DNA of 64,000 nucleotides, taken from NCBI RefSeq assembly GCF_047495875.1, contig NC_092463.1:25285224-25349223 (forward strand). The letters are read 5' to 3'. Below, piece by piece: positions 37,906 through 50,650 of the stretch. A model generated the notes under the pieces. It ran no database searches and was not told the origin of the DNA. It saw nothing but the letters and a program-made list of their open reading frames with translations. Positions within the stretch are counted from its first letter, which is position 1. Each line of letters starts with the position of its first letter. The stretch comes from Pithys albifrons albifrons. Its lineage: Eukaryota; Chordata; Aves; Passeriformes; Thamnophilidae. The translations under genes were made by a program, and so were the position numbers.

Positions 37906-38214
37906 ACCAAGAGGCACATGTGTGAGAAATGCTGACTGTGGATTCTGCCAACTCCTCAGGACAGCATTACGGAAAAGTTTCTTGGTAAATTAAAGACCTG
38001 TTACATGAGCTACAAACCCATGAACGGAAATGCACACAGTTCAGCCTCTAACTCTGCCAACTCACTGTACAATCATGAACGACTCTGCTGTGCCTCAAAA
38101 TCTCTCTTCTAAAACAGGGCTCCCACTTGCTTCTGTTTCCTGTTTGTCTCTTAAGACTGTAAGTCTTCAAGGCAGGTGTTCTACTGTTTACTGTCAACTC
38201 CCAGTCATCTATGG

Positions 38215-38465
38215 GTAATTTATTCTGCTGGTCGATTAATCATGTCCTGGATACATGGCTGGTTCCTGGCAAATTTTATTGAACACTGCATTGCACAAAT
38301 GCAGCTACACAAGCAGTCTCTGAACCGTGCTGCTCGGTGGGTCATGTTGCAGCCAGAGTTTTGCATTGCCTGGGTACAGGACCCATTGCAGTAATTGTTC
38401 CTGTAACAGACATTCATTACATTTTAACAGGAAGTTTCCCGGAGAATAAATACAAACTTTCTTAC
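38215..38465. promoter_or_regulatory. Candidate conserved non-coding element with C/EBP-like hairpin
   Basis: This unique segment holds GATTAATCATG, TTTTATTG, and the inverted repeat CTGCATT-GCACA-AATGCAG at 38286-38304, which embeds the C/EBP-like TTGCACAA. Further on are CAGTAATTG and CATTCATTACATTT. Frames are open on both strands over about 170 bp (38176-38394 plus, 38220-38417 minus), probably by chance. It ends next to a 14-base G run. Confidence 0.32.
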
Positions 38466-38470
38466 TATAT

Positions 38471-38484
38471 GGGGGGGGGGGGGG
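38471..38484 (+). repeat. 14-base poly-G run
   Basis: An uninterrupted run of G follows TATAT. Long G runs of this kind are unstable and are common sites of assembly error. Confidence 0.9.
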
Positions 38485-40639
38485 TCCTTCAGCTTTAAAA
38501 GCAAAAAGCGTTAATGTTTAACCTCTGAGTGACAGTGGTTTTGAGATCCTGATACTGAAAACAATGTACTAGATGCTGGCAAGCCCTAACTCCTGTCAGC
38601 AAGAGGTTAAAATCCTCTGCAGGTGAGCCTCTTGCCCAATGCTGCTTGTTGCCTTGCAAGCAGAACTCACAGAACATAAGATCTTGGCCAAACCAAGCTA
38701 TTTTCTGTAATTATACTGTTCTGTAGGTGAAACAACATTCTTAAAAATTGGAAAACACGCTTGAATCAAAGTAGGTGGTTTGTTCTAGAGGCCAATAATT
38801 AACATCCTTGCCAATTTTCAGTGTACTGTGAAGTGTGATTGAAATGGTAGACTGGAAGGAAATGTTTGCAGCTGACACACCTACTCATGGAGAGATTAAC
38901 GGCTAGTCTCTTTGGAGAACCATCATAAAAAATACACCTAATGTTCCACTTGCCTTTCAGGACAAAAGTCAGTAGCACTAGAGTCTGAAGACTCTTATTT
39001 ATGTCAGTTTTTTAGCAGAGAAAACTGCACTGATTCCACTGGGTTTGAACTAGTAAAAATAACAGCAGAATCATGTGCGTTGGATATAAAAAAACATTCT
39101 AAGAGCTACAAAAACTGAAGGGAAGAAAAATATTTGTTAACCTCCTTAGTACCATGTAGTGAGTTGATACTAAGAGCTGCAAGAGACCAGCAAAAATTCA
39201 GCACAACAGTGTTTTTGCACAGCATGCAGCCACGTGACAAAATGACCCATTGTTCACAGGCCTGAAGAGTGGTAAACACAAATAAGTGACTCAAATATCT
39301 TCCGAAAAGAGAGGTGTCTTTCTTCACTAGAAGGAAAGCAAAACAGTGCCCAGCACAAAGTTAAATTGCTAACTAAAATAATGTTGTCTCCACTACTATA
39401 AAGCATTTGGAAGATTACTCGAATGTGTATTGAAATCCATCCACAGTGCACATGGCAAAAATCCTGCATGAGCTCATCTCTAGTAATAACAATAGCTGCT
39501 TGGGAACTTTTTAGCAAAATGTTGTTCCTCTGGAAAAAGTCAAGCTGTGGGAATCAAAAATTTTCACAGAAATTGAATAATTTTGATTAATTTTTTGGAA
39601 TATAAAGAAGAAGCAACTCGAAGAAAAAGAATTACACTCAGATTCCTCTGGAAGAGGTTTCCCCTAGAAGGGTCACTTTGGAGATGAGGTTGGTCACCCT
39701 TTGGAATAGCTGCCACCTTCAGTGAAATTCCTGTTTAACCCTGAAAGGGTATTCTGATCACTTTGATATGGTCTCTTTCTCAGGATTTTGTTTTGCCCAC
39801 AAGTTCCCTCACTTTCAAATTTATGTTCATGTGATCCTTTCCCCTTCTCTGTCCCCCATTTTACTTTCCTGCAAAAAAGAATTCTTGTTTCTTTACTCTC
39901 CCATTTTGCATTTTAGCGGTTATTGGGCAAAAAGTTAAATTTTTCAATTAAATCTAAAAATCTAATTGCTACTATCAAACTATCAAACTTAAAATCTCAA
40001 CTAAAGAAAATTTCAATACTGATTCTTTTGCTGTTGTCTTTGTTTCAAAATATTTTGAACAACTATGCTATGTGTTTTTTTAACACAAAGTCTGGAAAAA
40101 CAGAAGACTTAAGCAAAGGAAAATAGAGAGTAAAACTAGTTTTTACCTTTTACTAATTCCTCTATGGCAAACATGATCACTCCCGATTTTAACTTAAATT
40201 GAAAGAGGGAAGAACACACAGCATCCTATGCTGTCAGGTTCCCTTTGGAACCTTATCTTCGGATGAGAGATGGCTTTTATAACGCTTTCTAATATTCAAC
40301 AGAAGAAAAAAAAACATCCAATGAACTTGACTAACAAAGCTCATAGCTTTATTTTTTTTACTGTTTTATTTTCTCACGCCTTTATAGACAGCATATATAT
40401 TCCCACCTATACATATTTATAGCAAGAGTGTATTTTTATTTCCTTAAATAGGCTAAACAAGCAAGCTTTTTTGTTACCTCTCAGTAAGCAGGCTCTTCAT
40501 TCTCCTAATCAGTTTAAATACATCCCTCAGCAGTACTCTGTAGCAGTAGGTCCTAATACCAGAGAATCATCTTACCTGGTACCTTTTTGCACCCTTTTTT
40601 CTCACTGTAACCCTCTGGTACCTGCCTGTTCTCCTGCAC

Positions 40640-41510
40640 ACTGGTACTACCTGTCTGACAGTGGAAACTCTTACTCATCCTGAAAAGATAATACCTTACT
40701 CTTGGCAGCACTGAATTCTACCCCACTTTTAATTTTTCAGTACTGGAGGCCATTCCAACCTTTCTACAAGACAGCTTGAACTTACTTTGTATTAATAATA
40801 TCTCCACATCTTATTAGTAACATCTCCCAGCTCTGCATCATCAAGCAATTTTCTTGGTACACTGCTGATCTTCATGCCAGAGCTTCTCAATGACAACATT
40901 AAAGAAAACTGTTTCAGTAGCAATTGGTAAGAAATTGGAGAGAAATTCCACTAGTGAAATCCTTGGACCTTAACGTTTCTTCTATTAAAGCTGTTTGCTG
41001 TTGCCTTCCTGCTAACTAGTTCCTTATTGCCTTTGACTAATCCCTCATCTCCTTCATGGGTACATGACATTTTGCAGACAGACAGGAACTAAACGTGCCC
41101 ATCCTTTCAAACAAGAGCCTCTAGGTGAACCCGGTTAACAGCAAGCAGCATTTCCCACATCAGCCTGTGCCTGCTTGTAAAATAACAATATATGCATTCC
41201 CCACTATAATTAATAATTTTCCTTTCCATGTGGCAAAACATATAAGCTTACATGTCAGTTTAGATTTAAAAAGTTTTCTTGTCTAAATAATGAGTTATCA
41301 TACCAAAGAATTCTTGCATGATCTTACTTGGGCGAAAACTGTACTTCAATCCACTGTTGATGGATCCATGCTTTAAAAACATTTTCCTTCCAAATTTACT
41401 CTGAGGCCTCACAATAAAGACTAACTGGTCTACAGAGGTCAAAATTACATTTTTTGCCCTTCTAAATATAGATGCTGCCCATGCTAATTCCTGTCATGTT
41501 ACACTGTGCA
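40640..41510 (-). mobile_element. Ancient LINE (CR1/L3-like) remains, antisense
   Basis: The plus strand carries words typical of the antisense of old amniote CR1/L3-type LINE open frames: ACATCTCCCAGCTCTGCATC, the downstream AATGACAACATTAAAGAAAA, CCACTAGTGAAATCC, and later GACTAACTGGTCTACAG followed by TTTTTTGCCCTTCTAAATAT. It is heavily diverged and gapped, so the limits are approximate and it may run on toward 42.1 kb. The family call is from memory of the consensus. Confidence 0.55.
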
Positions 41511-44500
41511 CAGACTCAGAGGATTTGTTAAAGAACTTTACTATCATTCCTGCATTTTCAGGTACAAAATGTTTCTGAACTGGGGGGGATTATCCCAATC
41601 TGAGAACAAGAATCTATTGAACAGCTGTAATGTACTCCATTTTTGTATATTCACTTTTCTTAGTACTTGTCCTCATAGCTGGCATCATCATTGCCTGATG
41701 CTGAGAGAAAAAAACCAAAATCACACATTTTCAGACCTAATCCAGATTATCCTTGATCTCCATGTCATTCTCAGATCAGTGGCACATTTCCTCTTTCCTT
41801 GTTCTCATTTCAGTCATTACACTATTGTTGGTTTTAATTTTCTTTCCAAGGGCAAATTTAGCTTAACCTCAGGCAATTTTCGTTTGTCTCTGTATCTCCT
41901 GTTTTCTAAGATACAACTTTCCTGCTTAATAACTATGCTTCTAGTGGATAGTTATTTGTATTTTATTCATATGGAGATTATAATTGATCCAATTATAATT
42001 GACACCCTTTCCACACAGTGCATTTTATCTTGGCTTGGCTGAGATACCTGTTAATGCACAAGTTTTCTTTAATCGTAGTACTTGCTACCTACCAAAAACT
42101 TGCTTTCTACTGATACAGGATATTCCTATGGACTAGAAAAAGCCTGGGTGAGAAGTCTGAGGAGTCTCAAAATTCATTTCTACAATGTATGGACCCAGCC
42201 ATTTACACTTGGTAGAGCTGTAATGGGGAAATGGGGAAAAATGGCAATAAAATGCCTTGCTGCTCTTTTGGTCCTAGTTATTTGGAGTTTGAAATTGTAT
42301 CAATCCACAAACAGACAACTGAGAATTGTTCCCATTTCTTGTGGGCAGCAGTATGTCTCTGTTGATATTAGCAGGCTAGTTGGACAGTAAGAGGTCAGGC
42401 ATCTTCTCAGGGCAGGAGGATACTCAGAGGGCAAACAAAGGTTTCTTTCATCCTGAATTAGAATGAACAAGCAAAAAAAAATCTGGAAAAGACGCTTTAA
42501 ACAACTGAAAAAATCTTTTTGTTTTTCAGTACTTTTTAACACTTTTACATTTTACACTTCATCAGTAAGAGAAATGCATACTGCATGATAAAGCAGGTCA
42601 TGTTGTGACACATTATGACATCCAGCTTCTAACCATTCTGTTATTTTTATATGAGTTGCTGCTACTTAGGGCAGATTACAACAGCTCATCTTATTTTCTG
42701 TATCAAAGTGTCAACATATCAAACGGTTCCACCAACAACAGATGTAGGTGACACTTTCATCTAGAAAAGAATATAAGCACTTGTCTCATGATGGCTAACA
42801 CAAGGGGACTCAAAATGTCTAGCACTCCACTAACACACTAAGTGATCTCCCTTTTTAAAAAAAAAATCTCAGTGCTAACATGTCAAACCATTTCATTACA
42901 ATACAAACAGGGGACATGTTGACCTAGAAAATTAGATAAATGTTTCAACAGACATTTAAGTATCAGCTGCCCTTGATGATTTTAAAAATGAAAAATTAAA
43001 ATTAGAACTTACTATAATAGATATTATAAAAATATCGACACATCATGAAATACATAACTAACAATAATAGGTCCAAATTTAAAATGTAAAAATTAAATGT
43101 TGAATTTTTGAAGTTTGAAATGCAGGTTTCAAAACTCACCAAATAAAACTTCTAGGTGATAAACTTGGAGTTGGAAAAGTTTGTGATACTAACTGAAATT
43201 ACTAAGAATATATGAAAAGTTTTTTCTCTATACACAATTGTTAATAGAAGTAGTTTTACTAAATCAAGCTTAACTTTGAGTAAATCAAGCAACTGTGGTA
43301 CCAATCCCTGCTGGATCTCCAGTGCTGTGGAGGATCAGCACTGCTAGAAAAAATACACTGAGAGTTGTTTGTATGTGAGAATTTCAGGGTAACAATGACA
43401 GTGGTGGGAAATCTAACAGCCTTTAAATTACAGCCCTCCCCAACACTCCGCCACAACCACACCCAGGTTGACATTCTCTCTGGGCACAAAGGAAAGGGAT
43501 CTCAACAGCAAACATGACCTTTATGAGTTTGCATCAGGATGAAACAATTAGCCATAATAAGATTTTACTCCACAATCTAATATTATTGTTGGTCAGAATA
43601 AATATCAGTTAATGAAACTTTCTTTTTTTAATAAAAACTATTGTTTCACCAGAACAATAATGCATTGTGAAGATACAGTGGTTTAGAAGGAAATATTTCT
43701 GAGGAACGCCAGACAGGATTTCTGACAGAAGAACTCCCCAGCCACGTGATTAGCTTCTGAAGGCAGAAACCTAATGTTGAGTCCTGGCCTCTTGCATTAA
43801 CTCACTATGGACATCTGATGGACTCCAACCAGTGAGAATACTTCCCTGCTCTAAAGTCATGTGCAGTTTTCACATACATGATGTATATGCATCAACACTG
43901 GCATTTTAACCTGTATAGATGCATAATTTTCAGTTGCTTTATAAAGAATTTCTTAATGTTTTCTCTTACTGGAATCAAAAAATTTAACCCTGTAATCTTC
44001 CTTTTATTCCAAAATGGAATTGTCATTTTCAAGAAGTGCTGTGCTTCAAGTCTACCTAATGTCACCTTCCTCAACCTAGCCTTTACGCTATCCCCAATTT
44101 CATATTTTTAAGAAATTTTTCAGAAGACTTGCAACAGATGTCATGATCTGACATCCAGACTCATCTTCATCACATCAAACTCACCAGTGAAAATACATTA
44201 TCATATCACATGAATATTGTTTGTATTGGTCGTTCATTTCTAAGAGGTCCTATTGTGACTGAGATGGCAGCAACAGGTCACCACAAATATTACACAGATT
44301 GTGCAGTCAGAAACAAAAATATATCACTAAATAGTTTTTTAATGCTCTGACAAAGAAAATGGAAGGATCCAATAGCACCTTTGCCCAGACTAGGTACATA
44401 TCTGTTTGATTTCTTTACAGTAAGAACAAACGATATCAACTAATAATTGAACCATTATGCCTTAGGTGTGAAAGGCTCATTCTTGGGCTACATGGTCACA

Positions 44501-44597
44501 TCACACTGGGAAGCTCACTCTACCAGCCATAGTTAACAAGCAGTTCTCTCTTTTTTGGTCACATCTAATGATGTGCCCAAATGAGTTAATATTACAG

Positions 44598-44755
44598 GTA
44601 GATTTGCCCAGAGAACTTGTGGGTGCTCCATCCCTCAAGGTGTTCAGGGTTAGGCTGATGGAGTTCTGAGAAACCTGGTCTACTGAAGGGTGTCCCTGAC
44701 CATGGCAGGGGAGTTGGAGCTAGATGATCTCTAAGGTCCCTTTCAACCTATGATT
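44598..44755 (+). mobile_element. CR1 LINE 3' end, plus orientation
   Basis: It contains TGCCCAGAGAACTTGTGGG, GCTCCATCCCTCAAGGTG, ACCATGGCAGGGGAGTTGG and GATGATCTCTAAGGTCCC, then a GATTCATTCATT terminal repeat. It is a moderately diverged 5'-truncated tail. Confidence 0.93.
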
Positions 44756-44761
44756 CATTCA

Positions 44762-44780
44762 TTATCGCGTTATGCGATAA
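44762..44780. repeat. CpG-bearing hairpin next to the CR1 tail
   Basis: TTATCGC and GCGATAA are perfect 7-bp inverted arms around GTTAT, directly after the CR1 terminal repeat. It holds three CG dinucleotides in 19 bases, which is unusual in this intron. Confidence 0.7.
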
Positions 44781-47700
44781 AATCTCTATATGAAATGTTT
44801 CTGATATTTTTCAGTGAGAACTAAGAATTTGCTAATCTAATCTTAGACATGATGTTGAGACAAAGTATCTTCATCATCTGCAGTATTATTCTGTAACATC
44901 CTATACTTCCTCCAAGAAGTATAGGGGTATACTGCAATCGCAGGAAAAATTAGCTATTCAAAGGACAATCCAAGGCATATGATGAGAGTGGGAGACTAAA
45001 ACATGAAACCATTTTATTGTAAAGAATGATTCAAGGAGTAAGGATGATTAACTTGGAATTCTGCCCCTCTGAGGTTTAAGCAAAACTGTAGCTGACTTCC
45101 CAGGGTCAAGATTTCATTTATGGTTTCCATTTGTTTGCATACATAGCTAAAAACCCCAGAGATGCCAACATACATACCTACTATGTGCATATGGATAACT
45201 ACCTAATGATACTGCAAATCTTATTTCAGGTAAGATATAACCCTAGTGACAACCAAAAGACTCCTGAAAACTTTCAAGGATGACAGCTCCAAAATACACA
45301 CTCACAGCCGGGGACTGAGCTTTGCACATAAATAATGCCATTTGCAGAGATGCTGACCTTTTAGTAGGAGGGATTTTTTAAAGAAAACACACTGGGGACG
45401 CTTTAAAAGAGCAAGTAGTTAGGTTTCCATATACAGATAGATAGATACTTGTCTCATTACTAAAACACGATGCACACTGTGAAAAGAAAACAAAAAGAAA
45501 ACAATCAAGAAGACTTTGTTTAAATGGAGAAACAGAAAGTCATTCACAGCAGGTTTTTTTGCATAGTAGCCATGGCTTTAAAATGTATATGAAAATAAGA
45601 CACATAAGTTCATTTTTTTACTTCTCAGATTAAAGAGTGTTTACATCTGTGAACTTGTGGAAAGGGAAAATTTCTTCATGTTCTGTAATTCAGGTTTGGC
45701 CTTGGTGCATCACACACATTTTCTGATCTAAAAATTAGTTGGGAAAATGCAATTTCAAATAAATAACAGAAAAACATCAGCAATACAGAGAAACTTGTCT
45801 TATTTGAAGGGAAAATATAGTACATAGTGTTGGGCATAGTGTGACCATGTCCCCCTACACAGCTCCATGAGTAACTGGACTAGAAAACAAATACATCCCT
45901 TCAGAGGCATATCAGATCATCAAATACAAGCTTGAAACAAAAGACAGAAAATGTCTTTGATTTACTTTAACAACAAGCATGTTTCCCTCAGCTCTGAGAG
46001 ACCTGATTTGCTCCACAGTGTGAAAATGATTGCACTACAGAAGAAAACTTACTAGCAATCTTCTTAGGGGAAATCAAGAAGGAAATTACCATGTAGGCTG
46101 GAGCAAGCTGAAGAAGCTTTCAGGTGGTTTCTGAGTTCTACGGGTAGGTTACTCTGGGAAACCTTCAAATGTCAGCACTCATGATAAACCCGTTGTCCAC
46201 AAAAATTACTTTGGTCACTTACAATTTCAAATTCATTTCTGTCACAAACAGCAAATCATCATCACAGGATCCACAAGGTAGTGTTGTAATGTTGTCTCAG
46301 AAGCTCTGTGGTAACAAAGACCCTATTCAATAAAAACAACTTTCCCCTTAGTCCCAAAAGTGTCCTATCCAGTTTGGGCTGGAACTGAACTGGCAGAAGA
46401 ACACAAGAAGTTCGTGTTACAGCCAGAGATGTTTTATCTGTGCTGCAGCCAAAACTGCATGTGCTCTCAGGGCTCTCTGTCTGGCACACTTTTGAGGCTC
46501 CACAAACAGACCCCAAATCGACCACAGCCCCCACCTCTCTACAGCTAAAAGTAATCAACCGGAAACCATGTTCCAACCTTGAGATGTACTGGCATGATCT
46601 TCCATTCACCCCTAAAAGGAAGGGCTGCTAACACCAGACTATCAAAGGAGAATAGGCCCTACTACACAAGAGCACCATCTGTGAGAGTGGGTTAAAACCA
46701 TGTCAGGGAGCTTTCTAAAAAGATGCATAGACAGTTGCATGTCACTGTGCAAGTCTATGTCCTGATTCTATTGTACTTACTAGTGTAGGTACAGGTAACT
46801 GGTCTTGTCAACTAATAATGGCTTAATAAACCTGATCAAGATTGATAAATCTGACTTTGTCTTGCTCACAGTAGGCTGGTGAGGGCACTCTTAACTGTTC
46901 AACGGGTGTCACCCAGAGCTCCATTCCAAGGAAGCAGGAATAAATCTTCCTCAGGTAAATATTTCCAATCTTTCTTCATCACTCAACCTCTACTGTAGAC
47001 TCCACATTATACTGAAGTCCTTGGCTTTGATCAGCTGTTGAATATGCCCTTTCATTGCTGTTTGGACTTGGTTGCCCTTGTCACCCCTGATTTCAGTGTG
47101 ACATCAGTCCAACTGAAACACTTAGTCCAACTGACATACTCTGCAATATTTCAAAGGCTTTTTTCCTTAAGAAAATATGTACATTGAAGTCATTCATGCT
47201 TTGTAAAAAGAGTAGGAAAAAAGTATGCAAGACAATTACTTGAGAAAAATAGCAGTTAATAAATTATGTTTCAAGGCTTAAAACAGGTAAGAGACAACAC
47301 TCTCCAAATTACAAACTTTCATGCAAAGAGACAGAATGGCATTACCTCTTGACAGACAGTACTACTGCAGAAGGCAGCAGTGTCTAATCCCATTATTGGA
47401 ATTAAACTAAAAATCTTTTATAAAAGCTGTGAGTCTCTGGAAGATTATAAAATTCAGTTGGCCCAGTTATTTCAGTGGGACTGCTTCAGTCCCTTATTTT
47501 CCAGGACCTCAAAGGAAAGGTGGGGAAGAGATTGAAAGGTAATATTTATTACTTCATCTTGTGGTCTTCACCTTATGGAAAATGAATTACTAGCAGGTAT
47601 ATGTACACATCTGATATTATCTTACACAAAGAAACACAGAATCAAAGTGCTGAGTTCAAAAGAAATTGTTACATTTAAGAAAAGAAAAACAATGAATACA

Positions 47701-49521
47701 CGAATACTTGAATATTATCAGGAAAATTAGAAATAAGAAAGAATCCATGATTATATGCCCCACAATGCCATGTCCAGGCCATGACTATCAAGACATTCTC
47801 AAACCAACTTTGAATCTCACAAGCCTGTTAGTACTTTCCATTTGATATCTGAAATTCTCATCAGACAATGTGGCAACACAATTAGGTTTTTTTCTCCACC
47901 TGGATTAATGTTGCACCTAGCACTTCTGGGAAAAAGATCGAGCTGAATGCCTGCTCCTGAGGCTGGCTCCAGGCTTCACGACCTTGAGCCACTAGTGCAA
48001 CTGAAGTGACTATGGATTTCTCAGACACCGAGAGCAAGTTACCATCATGTCTCCTGTGATGTGAGAATACCCAACAGATAATTTAAAACAGTTTTAATCT
48101 CAATTTTGCAATGCTTCATGTGTAAAAGGGATCATTCATACTGAGTATGAATAGCTGAATTTGAACAGAAGAACTCCACAAATCTTGCTTTCTCCTCAGT
48201 CTTACTGCAATGTTTTCCACTCAAGTAGAACTCAGAGAACTTTAAAATTAAAGTAAGAAAAGCATATAGAAGCATTCATGAGAACATACATTTAAGTCTT
48301 TATAGGAACCATCTATCTGATGGAAATAGTACAGGAGAACATACAATAGAGGGCACCTTCCTATCGAATCAGTAGGGGGTGGATGCATCCATGGATTGTT
48401 ACAGATGTTATAGTGTTGGATGAGATCTGTTGATATAGGTGAGTTACCTTCACTCAGGACTCAAAAGTATGTTCTGATACTAAAGCTTCTGGTCCTTTCT
48501 GCTAAAAATCTATTTATTAAATTTTTTTGAGGCAATTATATTACCCTCTACTGCGTATCTGTTCAATTAGCTTCTACTAGATCTTTGCATAGGGCAAAAG
48601 CATTCTTTTTAGTTCCTACCTATGGTTTGGTGTTTAGTTGCCTAAATTTCTGTTGTGACTCACTCAGACTCAACTCCATTTCAACTGGAAAAAAGGTAAT
48701 TGCTGCATATGTGATAATTCTTGCAGAAGAAGGGAAGTGAGTGAGAGGAGTGATACCTTACCCAAGGTCATTTTCTTAAAAATCATAGCTAGTGAAATGA
48801 AGTAACATAATCAATGAAAAGATAAACATTTTTGTCAACTATCAAATGCTCCAGCAATTTTCTATGGTGTAATGTAATACAGAAGGTGTATTTCTTTCTT
48901 CTTATTTGTGCAAGACAAAAGAAACCATTTTGATCAACAAAGATTGCTGTGTACAGAAGAATCTTCCTTATAAAACCAGACAGTAAACACTTCTCTACGT
49001 CCCTATTTTATTGTTCGAATTTTAGCCAATGCTTTTGCTTTCATTTGTTCAAAGCATATCTTATACTTTTTTACTGCACCTATTGTACATTTCTCCATTT
49101 GAACACCTGTCGAACTAAACTTGTCTTGCCAGGGTATTTTAATTATGCAATCTACTCTGTCAAGCACTTGGGCAGAATTTCCTATATACCTTTCAACATA
49201 TCCAGCAGACAATTCAGAACTCAGTGTACAGAAATATTTGCCAACTGAAATGTTAGTGAGACAAGTTTAATCAAGTGATCTTGCCTAACTTTTACCAAAG
49301 AATCACAATTTTCATCATCAGTTTATAACTTCAAAATCCCACTTTAAATGCTATTTCTTAGAAATTTTTATTGACTCAGTCATTCACACAGTCTGTAATA
49401 CATGCCTGACTTGCATAATACTTCAGCCAATAGTTCCATTAATGCTTGAATACTTTCTTTTCAGGGGTAACACAATGAATGCCAAAATTGTCTCCAGCTT
49501 TTAAGAAAATTTGGTTTTGCA

Positions 49522-49588
49522 GGGAAAGTCCTGATCCATTGAAGCCAACAGAAGTTCACTGTTGACTTCAATGGGATTAACATTTCCC
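49522..49588. repeat. 67-bp imperfect inverted repeat
   Basis: The outer arms GGGAAA (49522-49527) and TTTCCC (49583-49588) enclose the inner arms CATTGAAGCCAAC and GTTGACTTCAATG, which pair except at one position, around an AGAAGTTCACT loop. The CATTGACTTCAATGGG-type core recurs in old amniote repeats. A decayed short transposon or a foldback RNA is possible. Confidence 0.6.
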
Positions 49589-50324
49589 TGTATTTGTATA
49601 CATGCATTCTCCCTATTTAGTGATGAGTATTCCAATTACATATGTTATACCTATGAATAAGTCTAATTAAGAGAAACGTCTTTGAATTTGTTTGCTGACT
49701 GATACTATAAATGTAAATATTTAGACAAGCATTGTGCAGAAACTTTTCCAATTCTGTTATAATAAAGTCGTGAGATATTTGTGCAGTGCAAGGTGCTACT
49801 TGGCATTTTGTTTTAAACTGACCAACATAACGTGGATTCCTTCAGAGGAAGGAAAAAATACCATCTGTGCAACAAATTTTGCAAAGCATCTGAAGAACAT
49901 TAAAAAAGTCTTCAAATAACTACCACTTTCAGAATGATGACACTTTTTTGGGGGAAGGGGTGCAGGGCTATTAAACTCATACACAAACAGGGAAACCCAT
50001 TTCTTTTGGAGGTTGCTAGATTGGCAGCACTATTGCGTAAGCATACTGCTGTGGATTGTGGCTGTTGTATGAAACTCCACAAAATGCTTTTGATCCATTT
50101 TAGCTTGCAACTTAGCAAAGAAATGTTGCAATAAGAAACACCAACAAAGATCTGAAAAACTTAAGCTCTGGATTACCATATTGTGTTGTCCTGCTATTCA
50201 ATGTGTCAGACAAAGGCAGTGGTGTTCAAAGTAGAAAAAGAAAAAAGAAACTGGTCACAGAAAGTGCAGAGAACAAAGTAAATAATATTCCTCCACATCC
50301 CTACTCTTTCATAGATTTGTTGTT

Positions 50325-50650
50325 AAAAGAGTTGCAGCAATTAGGCTTTTGTTAATTACCAGCTGTTGAAACAGATGTGTTGACTGTCCTTATTAGCCAA
50401 CAGCTGGGACAGGAGAACAATTGATGCTCTCTAAAATCAACAGCCAGCTGCTTTGCAGTAATTATCTCCTATGGATAATACAGGTAATAAAGGCAGCAGT
50501 TATGAGTTTCAATAACCAAGGTTTTGTTACAGAATATCATTGGAATTTATGGCTGCTTTTAGAAAATGAGTAGAACAGTAAGTTGCTATGTTTGTGTTCT
50601 ATCTACATTGTGTCAAGGTCATGCAATATGCAAATAATAGGGGAAACATG
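50325..50650. promoter_or_regulatory. Candidate enhancer-like conserved non-coding element
   Basis: This unique segment has three CAGCTG E-boxes within 91 bp (50360, 50401, 50445), two TAATTA homeodomain cores (50353 and 50459), a consensus ERR/SF-1-type TCAAGGTCA at 50613-50621, and a perfect octamer ATGCAAAT at 50628-50635. No repeat family is recognisable. The motif content is seen directly. Enhancer function, and any target such as FOXA1 or MIPOL1, is inference. Confidence 0.4.

Noticed and set aside
41506..42042. 178-codon plus-strand open frame, the longest in the window
   Set aside because: It lies next to, and possibly within, an antisense old LINE. It has an odd hydrophobic composition and no recognisable domain. 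One frame of this length is expected by chance in 64 kb of intron.
46262..46609. 115-codon minus-strand frame
   Set aside because: It is moderately protein-like, but overlapping plus-strand frames are open too, there are no splice sites of note, and no family is recognised.
48949..49248. 99-codon plus-strand and 69-codon minus-strand frames over the same DNA
   Set aside because: Neither translation is recognisable and they exclude each other. They are best explained as chance without conservation data.
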